Assembly (NCBI RefSeq): GCF_000258175.1
Contig: NZ_JH636049.1
Location: 1,510,982 to 1,574,981, forward strand
DNA from: Saccharomonospora xinjiangensis XJ-54
GTDB lineage: Bacteria; Actinomycetota; Actinomycetes; Mycobacteriales; Pseudonocardiaceae
Direction: 5' to 3'
Length of the DNA stretch: 64,000 nt
A program made the position numbers and the translations under genes. Shown here piece by piece: positions 17,816 to 25,683 of the stretch. The notes under the pieces are model-generated. The model had not been told where the DNA came from and did not search any database. It was given only the letters and a program-made list of their open reading frames with translations. Position 1 is the stretch's first letter. Each line of letters begins with the position of its first letter.

Positions 17816-17846
17816 GTTACCTGAGGTAACGGTTACTTCTGGTAGC
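17816..17846. promoter_or_regulatory. Two tandem TetR-type palindromes, GTTAC-n5-GTAAC pattern
   Basis: GTTACCTGAGGTAAC (17816-17830) is a perfect inverted repeat around TGA. Immediately next, GTTACTTCTGGTAGC (17832-17846) repeats the pattern with one arm mismatch, 16 bases further on. The second copy abuts the first possible start of tetR at 17847. Dimeric repressor binding at both copies would shut both divergent genes. Confidence 0.68.
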
Positions 17847-18620
17847 ATGGACGTCATGGTCGAGCCTGTCAACAGATCCAGAAGATCGGGGCGCGCGTCC
17901 GGGGAGCGATCCACCGGTGACGCGCGGCGCGACCGGTGGCGCAAGCACCGGATCGCCCGTCGAGCCGAATTCGTCGAGGCCGCACTGCGTGCGCTCGACG
18001 AGCACGGCCCCGATCTGGGCATGGACGACGTGGCCTCGGCGGCCGGTGTCACGAAACCGGTGCTCTACCGCCATTTCGAGGACAAGGCCGACCTGTATCT
18101 GGCGCTCGGCCACCGCGGCACGGAGATCCTGTTCGCCCGGCTCATCCCGGCGATCAACGCGGAACTCGCGCCGCTGCCGCGCATCCGCATGGCCCTTGAG
18201 GCGTTCTTCTCGGTGATCGAGGAACACCCGAACCTCTACCGGCTGCTGGCTCGCAGGGGTTTCCCCGACAGGCCCGTGGACGCCGACGTGGTCGCCGAAG
18301 ACAAGGAACTCATCGCCACCGCGTTGACCGCGCTCCTCGGCGACTACCTGCGAATGCTCAACATGGATTCGGGCGCGGCCGAACCGTGGGCCCACGGCAT
18401 CGTCGGCATGGTGCAGAACACCGGCGAGTGGTGGCTGGAGAAACGGACCATGAGCCGCGACAGCGTCGTGGAATACCTGACGCAGATCATCTGGGCCGCG
18501 CTCGACGGCCTCACCAGGCAGCACGGGATCGTGCTGGACCCTCACAAACCGCTGGACGCCAACAAGGTCGTCATGCTGAAACGCAGGCCTGCCCCCGACC
18601 GGACGGGAGAACCATCGTGA
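17847..18620 (+). CDS. TetR family regulator of the AurF/hydrolase and DUF4873 genes
   Basis: A 257-residue TetR protein: a basic N-terminal tail, helix-turn-helix (MDDVASAAGVTKPVLYRHF, about 50-70) and a C-terminal sensor domain. ATG at 17847 directly abuts the operator and lacks a ribosome site; ATG at 17856 is an alternative start. It is coupled to the DUF4873 gene by a GTGA overlap and divergent from the oxygenase operon, so all four genes probably share control. Ligand unknown. Confidence 0.88.
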   Translation: MDVMVEPVNRSRRSGRASGERSTGDARRDRWRKHRIARRAEFVEAALRALDEHGPDLGMDDVASAAGVTKPVLYRHFEDKADLYLALGHRGTEILFARLIPAINAELAPLPRIRMALEAFFSVIEEHPNLYRLLARRGFPDRPVDADVVAEDKELIATALTALLGDYLRMLNMDSGAAEPWAHGIVGMVQNTGEWWLEKRTMSRDSVVEYLTQIIWAALDGLTRQHGIVLDPHKPLDANKVVMLKRRPAPDRTGEPS

Positions 18621-18946
18621 CCGGACACGACCACGACGAGGACGGCTACGCGGGCACCGCGACGCTGCGCCTCGGCGACACCGAACTCGACGTCGCGGTG
18701 GAACTGCGCGGGCATTTCCAGCCCATCGACGGCTACTACCGCTGGTACGGCCGGATCGCGGCCGACGAACGGGTCTCCGAACTCGCGGGCGGCAGGAAGC
18801 GCGAGGTCGAGATCCACACCCCGGAAGGCAGCGCCAGGGGTGAACTCTCCGACCCCGACCCGTGGGGCCGCTACCGCATCACCGGAGTCAGCACACCGCC
18901 GTTCGCGGTGCCGACCTCGCTGGCCGACCTTGCCGCCGCAGACTAG
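18617..18946 (+). CDS. DUF4873 domain protein
   Basis: A 109-residue soluble protein of beta-rich character, resembling DUF4873, a domain that I recall as a C-terminal extension of some flavin monooxygenases and as a stand-alone protein beside oxygenases. Features include GYAGTATL, a GHFQPIDGYYRWYGR segment and a C-terminal ITGVSTPPF. The GTG at 18617 overlaps the tetR stop (GTGA). The context suggests an accessory role for the AurF-type oxygenase; that is inference. Confidence 0.78.
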   Translation: MTGHDHDEDGYAGTATLRLGDTELDVAVELRGHFQPIDGYYRWYGRIAADERVSELAGGRKREVEIHTPEGSARGELSDPDPWGRYRITGVSTPPFAVPTSLADLAAAD

Positions 18947-18959
18947 GCGGGCGGCTCGG

Positions 18960-19220
18960 TCACAGACTCGGCCAGGTGGCAGTCAGGTGTCTCAGCCATC
19001 GCCACGGCAGCCCAGCTCGGTCCTGGCCGTCCAACGCTGCCAAGACCGCCTCGTGTGTCACCCGGTGACGCGGAGCGGGCAAGCTGTCGAGCCAGCGACT
19101 GGTCGCCTGCCGATCCAACTCGGTCGCGATGGCGTTCTGAGTCAGGGCCGAGATGTTCAACCGGGCAGCCTTCGCCCGCTTCGCGAGGTCGTCCGGCACA
19201 TACACGGTGAAACGCGTCAT
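18960..19220 (-). CDS. CcdA-like antitoxin, apparently without a toxin
   Basis: An 86-residue protein beginning MTRFTVYVPDDLAKRAK, the ribbon-helix-helix DNA-binding start of CcdA-type antitoxins, followed by LNISALTQNAIATEL. No CcdB- or VapC-like gene adjoins it: upstream is DUF3107, downstream the convergent DUF4873 gene. ATG at 19220 is preferred over a start at 19259 because family similarity begins there; no strong ribosome site is visible. It may be a solitary regulator or the remnant of a toxin-antitoxin pair. Confidence 0.62.
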   Translation of the reverse strand: MTRFTVYVPDDLAKRAKAARLNISALTQNAIATELDRQATSRWLDSLPAPRHRVTHEAVLAALDGQDRAGLPWRWLRHLTATWPSL

Positions 19221-19333
19221 GCACACAAAGCTACACACCGCGTCGCCGACCAGGGACAACGTCCGGCCACCCGCCGTGGCCCGCGAGGCAGGAACGGAGG
19301 ATGGCCGGACGTCTCAGGATTCGAAAGCGGGTT

Positions 19334-19564
19334 TCAGGAGCCGACGGCGAAGCCGACCCTGCGCGCGTCGGACGGCGCGATCTCGACGTAGGCGACGCGA
19401 TCGGCCGGAACGAGGAACGTACGGCCCTTGTCGTCGGTGAGCCGGAGCAGTCCGTCGTCGGCACTCAGCGCGTCGGCGACCTGCTTCTCCACCTCGTCGG
19501 ACGTGGAGTTACTGGCCACCACGAGCTCTCGCGGCGCGTCCTTGATGCCGATCTTGACCTCCAC
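19334..19564 (-). CDS. DUF3107 protein (Rv3208A / TB9.4-like)
   Basis: A 76-residue conserved actinobacterial protein of unknown function, starting MEVKIGIKDAPREL and ending near RRVGFAVGS. The M. tuberculosis homologue Rv3208A has the same relation to the neighbouring helicase block. Length and composition fit the family exactly. No catalytic residues are evident. Confidence 0.88.
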   Translation of the reverse strand: MEVKIGIKDAPRELVVASNSTSDEVEKQVADALSADDGLLRLTDDKGRTFLVPADRVAYVEIAPSDARRVGFAVGS

Positions 19565-19604
19565 TGCGACCTCCGCCTAGTCGTGACCGTTCGTCACCTC
19601 AAGG

Positions 19605-20273
19605 CTAGCCGAGACCGAGGGCCTGCATCCGCTTGGTGTGCTGCTGCTGGAGCTTGCGGAACAACGCGGCGATGCCCGACAGATCCCCCGTGCCCGCCAC
19701 GATCAGCTCCGCGAGACCGTCGCTCTCCGCCACGACGTACTGCGCCTGCGTCAGTGCCTCCCCCAGCAGGCGACGGCTCCACAGTGCGAGCCGGTCGCGC
19801 AGCGGCTTCTCGTTCTCGATGGCCGCCGCGACCTCGCGCTGCGCGAACGCGGAGTGACCCGTGTCGGCCAGCACGGTGACCACGAGCCCACGGGTCTCGT
19901 CGTCGAGCACACCGGCGAGCTCGCGATAGAGGTCGGCGGCGAGGTTGTCCACGACGTAGGCCTTGACCAGAGACTCCAGCCATGTCCTCGGCGCAGTGGA
20001 GTCCTGGAAGGCATCGACGTGACGCATGAACGGGCGCATGGCGTCCTCGACCCGCACCCCGCGTTCGGCGAGGTAGCGCTCCAACAGGCCGTAGTGGCCC
20101 ATCTCGGCCGCGGCCATGGACGCGAGCGCAGCACGCCCCGACAACGTCGGCGCCGTGCGGGCGTCCTCCGCGAGCCGGTCGAACGCGGACAGTTCGCCGT
20201 ACGCGAGCACGCCGATCAGATCGACGACACCCGTCCCGATCTCGCGGGTCCCACCAGCCTTCGCGTCAGTCAC
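19605..20273 (-). CDS. Ferritin-like fold protein (Rv3210c-like, MiaE-related)
   Basis: A 222-residue, largely helical protein with carboxylate/histidine residues typical of ferritin-like domains (AYGELSAF, AAAEMGHYG, ADTGHSAF). It belongs to the actinobacterial family placed near tRNA-(ms2io6A)-hydroxylase; whether it binds a diiron centre or modifies tRNA is unknown. GTG at 20273 is chosen; the open frame continues far upstream through non-coding sequence without homology. It lies divergent from the DEAD-box helicase, as do Rv3210c and Rv3211. Confidence 0.83.
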   Translation of the reverse strand: MTDAKAGGTREIGTGVVDLIGVLAYGELSAFDRLAEDARTAPTLSGRAALASMAAAEMGHYGLLERYLAERGVRVEDAMRPFMRHVDAFQDSTAPRTWLESLVKAYVVDNLAADLYRELAGVLDDETRGLVVTVLADTGHSAFAQREVAAAIENEKPLRDRLALWSRRLLGEALTQAQYVVAESDGLAELIVAGTGDLSGIAALFRKLQQQHTKRMQALGLG

Positions 20274-20681
20274 GGGACAACCGTAGTTCAGCCGGTGGCG
20301 AGACCAACAACACGCCGCCGCACCGGCGAGGCTCCCGGCCCCCGGGGCTGAACGGGTTAGACTGTCGAGTGGTAGTGAAGTTGACCTCGTGTAGTGCAAC
20401 GACGTCGAGACGGCACGCACGAGGCGCTCGACACGGCAGTGTCGGTCCTGGCAGTTACCGGATGTTCCGGCGCCTGTTCCGCGCCGTCTTCCGTCACACC
20501 ACTTCACTCCGTACTGACAGTGTGCGTGCACGCCTCCAGCGGCGTCCCACCGCGTTTCGTGTGACGCGTCGCGAAGCGAACGCTTGTCGCGTGGTGGTCG
20601 AAAGCCGCCAGTACCCGGCTGTGCGCGCTGGTATGAGAGAGGCGATCCGACATCGATCACAACGACAACACCACGGTCCCG
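20274..20681. other. 408-base leader region upstream of the DEAD-box helicase gene
   Basis: Lies between divergent starts and presumably holds both promoters and a long 5' untranslated region for the helicase. A small hairpin with GGCGC/GCGCC arms is visible near 20470-20490. An overlapping frame from 20369 encodes arginine-rich sequence with no recognisable features, which I take as spurious. Cold- and stress-type RNA helicases often have long regulatory leaders, but nothing specific is provable here. Confidence 0.4.
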
Positions 20682-22319
20682 GTGACCTCGCCCTCGGCGG
20701 GCGCCGGCACAGGTAACCCCACGTTCGCCGAACTGGGCGTCCACCCGGACATCGTTCGCGCGCTCGACGCGTCGGGCATCGAACGTGCCTTCGACATCCA
20801 GGCACTCACGTTGCCGATCGCGCTGAGCGGCGAGGACGTCATCGGACAGGCGCGGACCGGAACGGGCAAGACGCTCGGCTTCGGCGTTCCGCTGCTGCAA
20901 CGACTGGCACTCCCCGGCGATGGCACCCCTCAGGCCCTCGTCGTCGTGCCGACCCGCGAGCTGTGCGTGCAGGTCAGCCAAGACCTCCAGAAGGCGGGCA
21001 AGCACCTCGGGGTGAGGATCGCCTCCATCTACGGCGGCCGCCCCTACGAGTCTCAGATCAAGTCTCTCCGAGACGGCGTCGATGTCGTCATCGGAACTCC
21101 CGGCAGGCTGCTCGACCTCGCGGAACAGCGGCACCTGGTGCTCAGCAAGGTCGCCACGCTCGTGCTCGACGAGGCCGACGAGATGCTCGACCTCGGCTTC
21201 CTTCCCGACATCGAACGCATCCTGCGGATGGTGCCGGAGAAGCGCCAGACGATGCTGTTCTCCGCTACCATGCCCGGCCCGATCCTCACGCTCGCCAGGA
21301 CCTTCCTGCGCCAGCCGACCCACATCAGGGCCGAGGACCACGAGGCGAGCGCCGTCCACGAGCGCACGACCCAGTTCGTCTACCGTTCGCACTCCCTCGA
21401 CAAGCCCGAGTTGGTGGCGAAGGTGCTCCAGGCGGAGAGCCGGGGGCTCACGATGATCTTCACACGGACCAAGCGGACGGCCCAGAAGGTCGCCGACGAC
21501 CTCACCGAACGCGGGTTCGCCGCCGCAGCCGTCCACGGAGACCTCGGTCAGGGCGCACGCGAACAGGCGCTCAGGGCGTTCCGCTCCGGCAAGGTGGACG
21601 TGCTGGTGGCCACCGACGTGGCCGCACGGGGCATCGACGTTGACGACGTCACCCATGTCGTCAACTACCAGACGCCCGAGGACGAGAAGACCTACGTGCA
21701 CCGCATCGGCAGGACGGGCCGAGCGGGCAAGACCGGTGTGGCGATCACGCTCGTCGATTGGGACGAGCTGCCGCGCTGGAAGCTCATCTCCGACGAACTC
21801 GGACTCGGGATGCCTGAGCCCGTGGAGACCTACTCCACCTCACCGCACCTGTTCACCGATCTCGGTATCCCGGAGAGCGCGACAGGAAGGCTGCCGCTGT
21901 CGAAGCGCACCCGTGCCGGGCTGTCCGCCGAGGACGAGGAGGACTTCGGGGGCAAGCGGCGGCGCCGTGCGGACGCCCCGCGCCAGCGCGACTCGCGCCA
22001 GCGCAGGCGCACCCGAGGTGGGCGTGAGGTCGCGGCGGCGAAGGAAGGTGCGAGCGACCACGCCACGGCTCCGTCGGCCGTCTCCTCCGACACTGACGAG
22101 GCACCCACCGACGGCAGCCGCTCGCGCAGGCGCCGCACCAGAGGAGGCGCCACACACACCCCGACCGCCGAGCATCCCGCGCCTGCCGACAAGGAAGAGC
22201 TGGCCCACGGCGACAACGGTGAGCGCCCGGCCCGGCGCCGCAGGCGCAGGACCCGCGCAGCCGGAGTGGGCGCCGCTGGCCCCTCCAACACTCCCGAAAC
22301 GGCGGCGGAGGCAGACTAG
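20682..22319 (+). CDS. rhlE: DEAD-box ATP-dependent RNA helicase (Rv3211/RhlE-like)
   Basis: Unwinds structured RNA using ATP. The 545 residues show the helicase core in order: Q-motif (FDIQALTLPIAL), motif I ARTGTGKT, PTREL, TPGR, DEAD (LDEADEMLDLGF), SAT, and motif VI HRIGRTGRAG. From about residue 420 a low-complexity tail rich in Arg/Gly/Ala, with RRRRTRGG-like clusters, probably binds RNA. GTG at 20682 is the first start after an in-frame stop, though its ribosome site is weak. The beta-propeller gene follows by 5 bases in the same direction, as in M. tuberculosis (Rv3211-Rv3212). Confidence 0.92.
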   Translation: MTSPSAGAGTGNPTFAELGVHPDIVRALDASGIERAFDIQALTLPIALSGEDVIGQARTGTGKTLGFGVPLLQRLALPGDGTPQALVVVPTRELCVQVSQDLQKAGKHLGVRIASIYGGRPYESQIKSLRDGVDVVIGTPGRLLDLAEQRHLVLSKVATLVLDEADEMLDLGFLPDIERILRMVPEKRQTMLFSATMPGPILTLARTFLRQPTHIRAEDHEASAVHERTTQFVYRSHSLDKPELVAKVLQAESRGLTMIFTRTKRTAQKVADDLTERGFAAAAVHGDLGQGAREQALRAFRSGKVDVLVATDVAARGIDVDDVTHVVNYQTPEDEKTYVHRIGRTGRAGKTGVAITLVDWDELPRWKLISDELGLGMPEPVETYSTSPHLFTDLGIPESATGRLPLSKRTRAGLSAEDEEDFGGKRRRRADAPRQRDSRQRRRTRGGREVAAAKEGASDHATAPSAVSSDTDEAPTDGSRSRRRRTRGGATHTPTAEHPAPADKEELAHGDNGERPARRRRRRTRAAGVGAAGPSNTPETAAEAD

Positions 22320-22324
22320 GGCCC

Positions 22325-23713
22325 GTGACCACCCCGTCCGGACGGCCCAGCGAGCACTCACCCGAGACGACGGCGCATCCGCCGGAGACCGAGGACGTGC
22401 TCGCGACGGCCGGGGCCTCTCCCGGAGATCGGGAACGGAGCGTGGTCACCCACCGTGCCACCGACAGCCCATCGGATGACGAACGTCGGCTCCCGCGATC
22501 GTCGCGGCGCTCGCCGTGGAACCGGCGTCGCGACCGCATAGTGGCCGTGGCGCTGACGGTGTTCTGCGTCGCGGCAGGCGTGATGGTGTGGTTGCTCGGC
22601 GACAGCCACGCCACGAGCCTGCACACGACGTCCGTGGCACCCCCACGCCTCGCCACGCCCGAATCGGTGCCGGGCAGCCTCGCGGAACGCTGGAGCGCTC
22701 CCAGCGAGGCCGCCCCCGTCCCCGTCGCCGAGGGCGGTTTCGTGGTCACCGCCTCCCACGGCACGGTCGCAGGCCGCGATCCGCTCACGGGGGCCATCCG
22801 CTGGAGCTACGAACGCGACCTGGAGCTGTGCACCGTGGGCACCGCGTGGTCGAAGGTCCTGGCCGTCTACCGCAAGGACGCCGGGTGCAGCGAGGTCACC
22901 CAGCTCGACCCCACCACCGGCCGCAGGACGGCCCAGCGCAACGGCGACGCCGAGTCACCGACGCGGCTGGTCGTTGACGAAGCGCACGTGACGACAACGG
23001 GCACCCGGCTGATCAACACGTGGCGCAGCGACCTTGTCAAGACACTCGAGTACGGCCAGGTTCCGGCACCCGTCAATCCCGAACGGCAGCCGAGGCCCGG
23101 CTGCCGGTACTCCACGGTGGCCGCGGGGGGCGACAAGGTCGGGGTGATCGAACACTGCCCGCGCGAGACCGGAGCGCGGCTCACCGTCCTGAAGGCCGCG
23201 GGCGCGGAGGCGGACGAGCCCGAGCAGGTGTTCAGCGCGCTGCTGCCCGAAATGACGGCGCAACTCGTCGCCATGTCCGATACGCACGTGGCTGTGGCGC
23301 TGCCAGGCAGGCGGCAGCTTTTCGTGTGGGACGACAACGGCACGCAGGTGGGAACCTACGGGCTCGTGCCAGGGACGGACGAACTCGCCGCCGTCCCCGA
23401 GCCGGGCGTGGTCTCCACCGCCGTCAGCAGGGAGCACGTGTACTGGTTCACCGGCTCCCACACGGTCGCGCTGTCCCGTGACGGGCTGCGGCCTCGCTGG
23501 ACGGTGGAAGGGACACTCGGCCCCGGCACGGTCTTCGCGGGCGAATACGTGGTGCCCATGGCAGGTGGCATCGCCGTGCTCGACGAACGCACCGGCGCCA
23601 CCACGCGCACCGTGGCCGTGGACCGCCACGGATACCGGGGGCCTGTCGAACTGGAGACGGCAGGCCCTGTCCTGCTCGAACAGCGGGGCCGGACGCTGGT
23701 GGCGCTGAGATGA
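22325..23713 (+). CDS. Membrane-anchored PQQ-like beta-propeller protein (Rv3212-like)
   Basis: A 462-residue protein: a charged cytoplasmic N-terminus (about 1-72), one transmembrane helix (IVAVALTVFCVAAGVMVWLL, about 72-91) and an extracytoplasmic region with repeated beta-propeller blades such as GRDPLTGAIRWSYE and LDERTGATTRTV. Function unknown; Rv3212 in M. tuberculosis is equally uncharacterised. GTG start at 22325, five bases after the helicase stop, implies cotranscription. Confidence 0.85.
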   Translation: MTTPSGRPSEHSPETTAHPPETEDVLATAGASPGDRERSVVTHRATDSPSDDERRLPRSSRRSPWNRRRDRIVAVALTVFCVAAGVMVWLLGDSHATSLHTTSVAPPRLATPESVPGSLAERWSAPSEAAPVPVAEGGFVVTASHGTVAGRDPLTGAIRWSYERDLELCTVGTAWSKVLAVYRKDAGCSEVTQLDPTTGRRTAQRNGDAESPTRLVVDEAHVTTTGTRLINTWRSDLVKTLEYGQVPAPVNPERQPRPGCRYSTVAAGGDKVGVIEHCPRETGARLTVLKAAGAEADEPEQVFSALLPEMTAQLVAMSDTHVAVALPGRRQLFVWDDNGTQVGTYGLVPGTDELAAVPEPGVVSTAVSREHVYWFTGSHTVALSRDGLRPRWTVEGTLGPGTVFAGEYVVPMAGGIAVLDERTGATTRTVAVDRHGYRGPVELETAGPVLLEQRGRTLVALR

Positions 23714-23836
23714 GCCGCTGACACTCACCGGGCTCACCGGGCTCCGGCGGGAAGGACCGGCGGCGTTGCCGGACACCGTCCACTCAGCCGGAACCGTTCA
23801 CCAGCGCCGCTGCTGTCCGCAGAGAGGACGGAGCTG

Positions 23837-24181
23837 TCAGGACCACCAGAAGAGCCACAGCATCGTGAGGCTGAGCAACGCGACGGCACCACCCGCCAGC
23901 CCCGCCCGCGGGCCCACACTGCGGTCGGCGACGTACTGCGCGCCGCCTGCGAGCGCGATTCCCACCAGATGACCGCCGAGCGAGTAGGCGCCCGGCCCCT
24001 CACCCTCGTCCGCCCAAGCCGCGACCTGCGCGACGATCAACATGAGGAACACCACCCCCCAGCCTGCCACCAGCGCTCCGGTGACCCCCCGCCACACGGG
24101 AACCCGCGCCCGCGCGGGTTCCTGGACGGGCCCCCGTTCAGGAGCCGCCACCGTCAACTCCACCGTCTCCGGCTCAGCCAT
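23837..24181 (-). CDS. Small integral membrane protein, unknown function
   Basis: A 114-residue protein with an acidic N-terminus and three hydrophobic segments (roughly 30-53, 68-85 and 92-112). No family recognised. It is downstream of the nuclease gene on the same strand, 19 bases after its stop, so it may be the last gene of the PH-PHP-MarC-nuclease operon. ATG at 24181. Confidence 0.7.
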   Translation of the reverse strand: MAEPETVELTVAAPERGPVQEPARARVPVWRGVTGALVAGWGVVFLMLIVAQVAAWADEGEGPGAYSLGGHLVGIALAGGAQYVADRSVGPRAGLAGGAVALLSLTMLWLFWWS

Positions 24182-24200
24182 GTCACTCCGTCAATCGTCG

Positions 24201-25061
24201 TCACGTCGTCGGCACCAGCAAGTCCCACGGACGAGCAGCAGGCGCCGCCTGCCTGCCGTCCGGACAGCTGGGACGCAACTCACACCAGGCACAACGAGGT
24301 GCCGGTCGCGCAGGAAAGAGTTGGTCCGGATCGCCCCCTTCGGTGAGCCTATCGGTCGCTGTGCGTGACGCTGTAGCGGTCTCCTCCGCTCTGCGCACAT
24401 GCTCGCTCAGCGACTCGTCGGTGTGCTCGGCCACGGCGACGGTGCCCGACGGCAGGTGATGGAGTTCCACGCGCGAACACGGCGCACGCAAAGTTCGCCC
24501 CGCCGCGACGGCATAGAGTGCGAGAGCCTGCGATCGTCGCGCGTCGGAGTCTTCGGGTGCCCGCCGCCCGGTCTTGTAGTCAACGACGACGAGTTCGGCG
24601 TCCCTTCGATCGATGCGGTCGGCCCTTCCTTCCACGATCAACGACGGCGAGGCCGGATCGCTGCCCACCGTGGCCGACACCCACCGCTCAAGGCCGACCA
24701 CGTCGGCGTCCGCGCCGTGTTCCTCGACGTAATCGGCGACCCATCGGCGGGCGGCCTCCGCGTATCTCGCCACCTGCACCGCATCGGCGAATCCTGCGCC
24801 GCGCCAATGTCGGCTCACCAGTTTCGCCGCCCGTTCCGGTGTTCGTTCGCCCGATGGGAGGCCGAACAGTTCACGCATCGCGTTGTGCACGACGGCCCCC
24901 AGCGTGTTGTGCGCCCAGGGTCCCGTCCGCATCGGAGCAGGCCGGTCAAGGTAGGTCATCCGGTATCGCCGGGGGCAATCGTCGTAGATCGAGAGCCTCG
25001 CGGGAGTCACCTTGATCAGCGGCCGAGGTTCGACACCGAAATCGAACCCGAGCTGTTCCAT
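24201..25061 (-). CDS. RecB/Cas4-like PD-(D/E)XK exonuclease with Fe-S cysteines (Rv2119-like)
   Basis: A 286-residue single-domain nuclease of the PD-(D/E)XK superfamily: LIVEGRADRID supplies the metal-binding Asp and VVVDYKTGR the D-x-K pair. One cysteine near the N-terminus (YDDCPRRYR) and three near the C-terminus (CAWCELRPSC) match the four-cysteine [4Fe-4S] arrangement of AddB and Cas4. It likely trims DNA ends in repair. ATG at 25061 starts one base after the marC stop (TGAGATG), so it is coupled to marC. No cas genes are nearby. Confidence 0.87.
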   Translation of the reverse strand: MEQLGFDFGVEPRPLIKVTPARLSIYDDCPRRYRMTYLDRPAPMRTGPWAHNTLGAVVHNAMRELFGLPSGERTPERAAKLVSRHWRGAGFADAVQVARYAEAARRWVADYVEEHGADADVVGLERWVSATVGSDPASPSLIVEGRADRIDRRDAELVVVDYKTGRRAPEDSDARRSQALALYAVAAGRTLRAPCSRVELHHLPSGTVAVAEHTDESLSEHVRRAEETATASRTATDRLTEGGDPDQLFPARPAPRCAWCELRPSCPDGRQAAPAARPWDLLVPTT

Positions 25062-25062
25062 C

Positions 25063-25683
25063 TCACGCTCCCTCGATGAAGCCACGGATCGAGTCGGCCA
25101 CCAGCTCGACGGCGATGGCGGCCAGCAGCAGACCCGCGACCTTGGCCAGCAGCGTGATCCCGCTTTCGCGCACAACCCGGATCAGCACACCCGAATACCG
25201 CATACACGCCCACAACACGAGATGCGTTGCCACGATCGCCGCCCCCAGTGCGACGTACGCGCCAACCTGCCCGTGTGCCTGGCGGACGAACACGATGGTC
25301 GCGGCGATCGCACCAGGCCCCGCGAGCAGCGGGGTACCGAGTGGCACGAGCGCGACGTTCACGTCCTCGGCCGCCTCGGGCTCCGCCGTATTGTTGCTGG
25401 TGAGCAGGTCGAGCGCGACCAGCAGCAGCAACAGTCCTCCCGCGCCCTGCAACGCGGGGATGCCGATTCCCAGGTAAGCCAGGATGAACTGCCCCGCCAC
25501 GGCGAACAGGGTGATCACGAGAAGTGACACGAGCACCGCCTGCCGCGCCGCCTTCGCTCTCGCGGCAGGCGGTTTGCGGCCGACAAGGCTCAGGAACACC
25601 GGCACCGTGCCAGGCGGGTCCATGATCACCAGCAGGGTGATCGACGCTTCGAGGAAGAGGGTGGCGTTGAAGAACTCGCTCAT
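25063..25683 (-). CDS. MarC family integral membrane protein
   Basis: A 206-residue membrane protein with six hydrophobic segments, matching MarC/YchE (UPF0056). Family function is unsettled; a role in multiple antibiotic resistance was proposed and later doubted. Recognisable elements are LLVIMDPPGTVPVFLS near the N-terminus and PLLAGPGAIAATI in the middle. The ATG at 25683 overlaps the PHP gene stop by 4 bases (ATGA), and the nuclease gene follows at one base. Confidence 0.9.
   Translation of the reverse strand: MSEFFNATLFLEASITLLVIMDPPGTVPVFLSLVGRKPPAARAKAARQAVLVSLLVITLFAVAGQFILAYLGIGIPALQGAGGLLLLLVALDLLTSNNTAEPEAAEDVNVALVPLGTPLLAGPGAIAATIVFVRQAHGQVGAYVALGAAIVATHLVLWACMRYSGVLIRVVRESGITLLAKVAGLLLAAIAVELVADSIRGFIEGA

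Noticed and set aside
20369..20716. 115-codon frame in the DEAD-box helicase leader
   Set aside because: Arg-rich translation, overlaps the helicase start in another frame, no ribosome site.
24201..25061. Cas4 of a CRISPR system
   Set aside because: The nuclease has Cas4/AddB-like cysteines, but no cas1, cas2 or repeat-spacer array is present; chromosomal Rv2119-type nuclease fits better.
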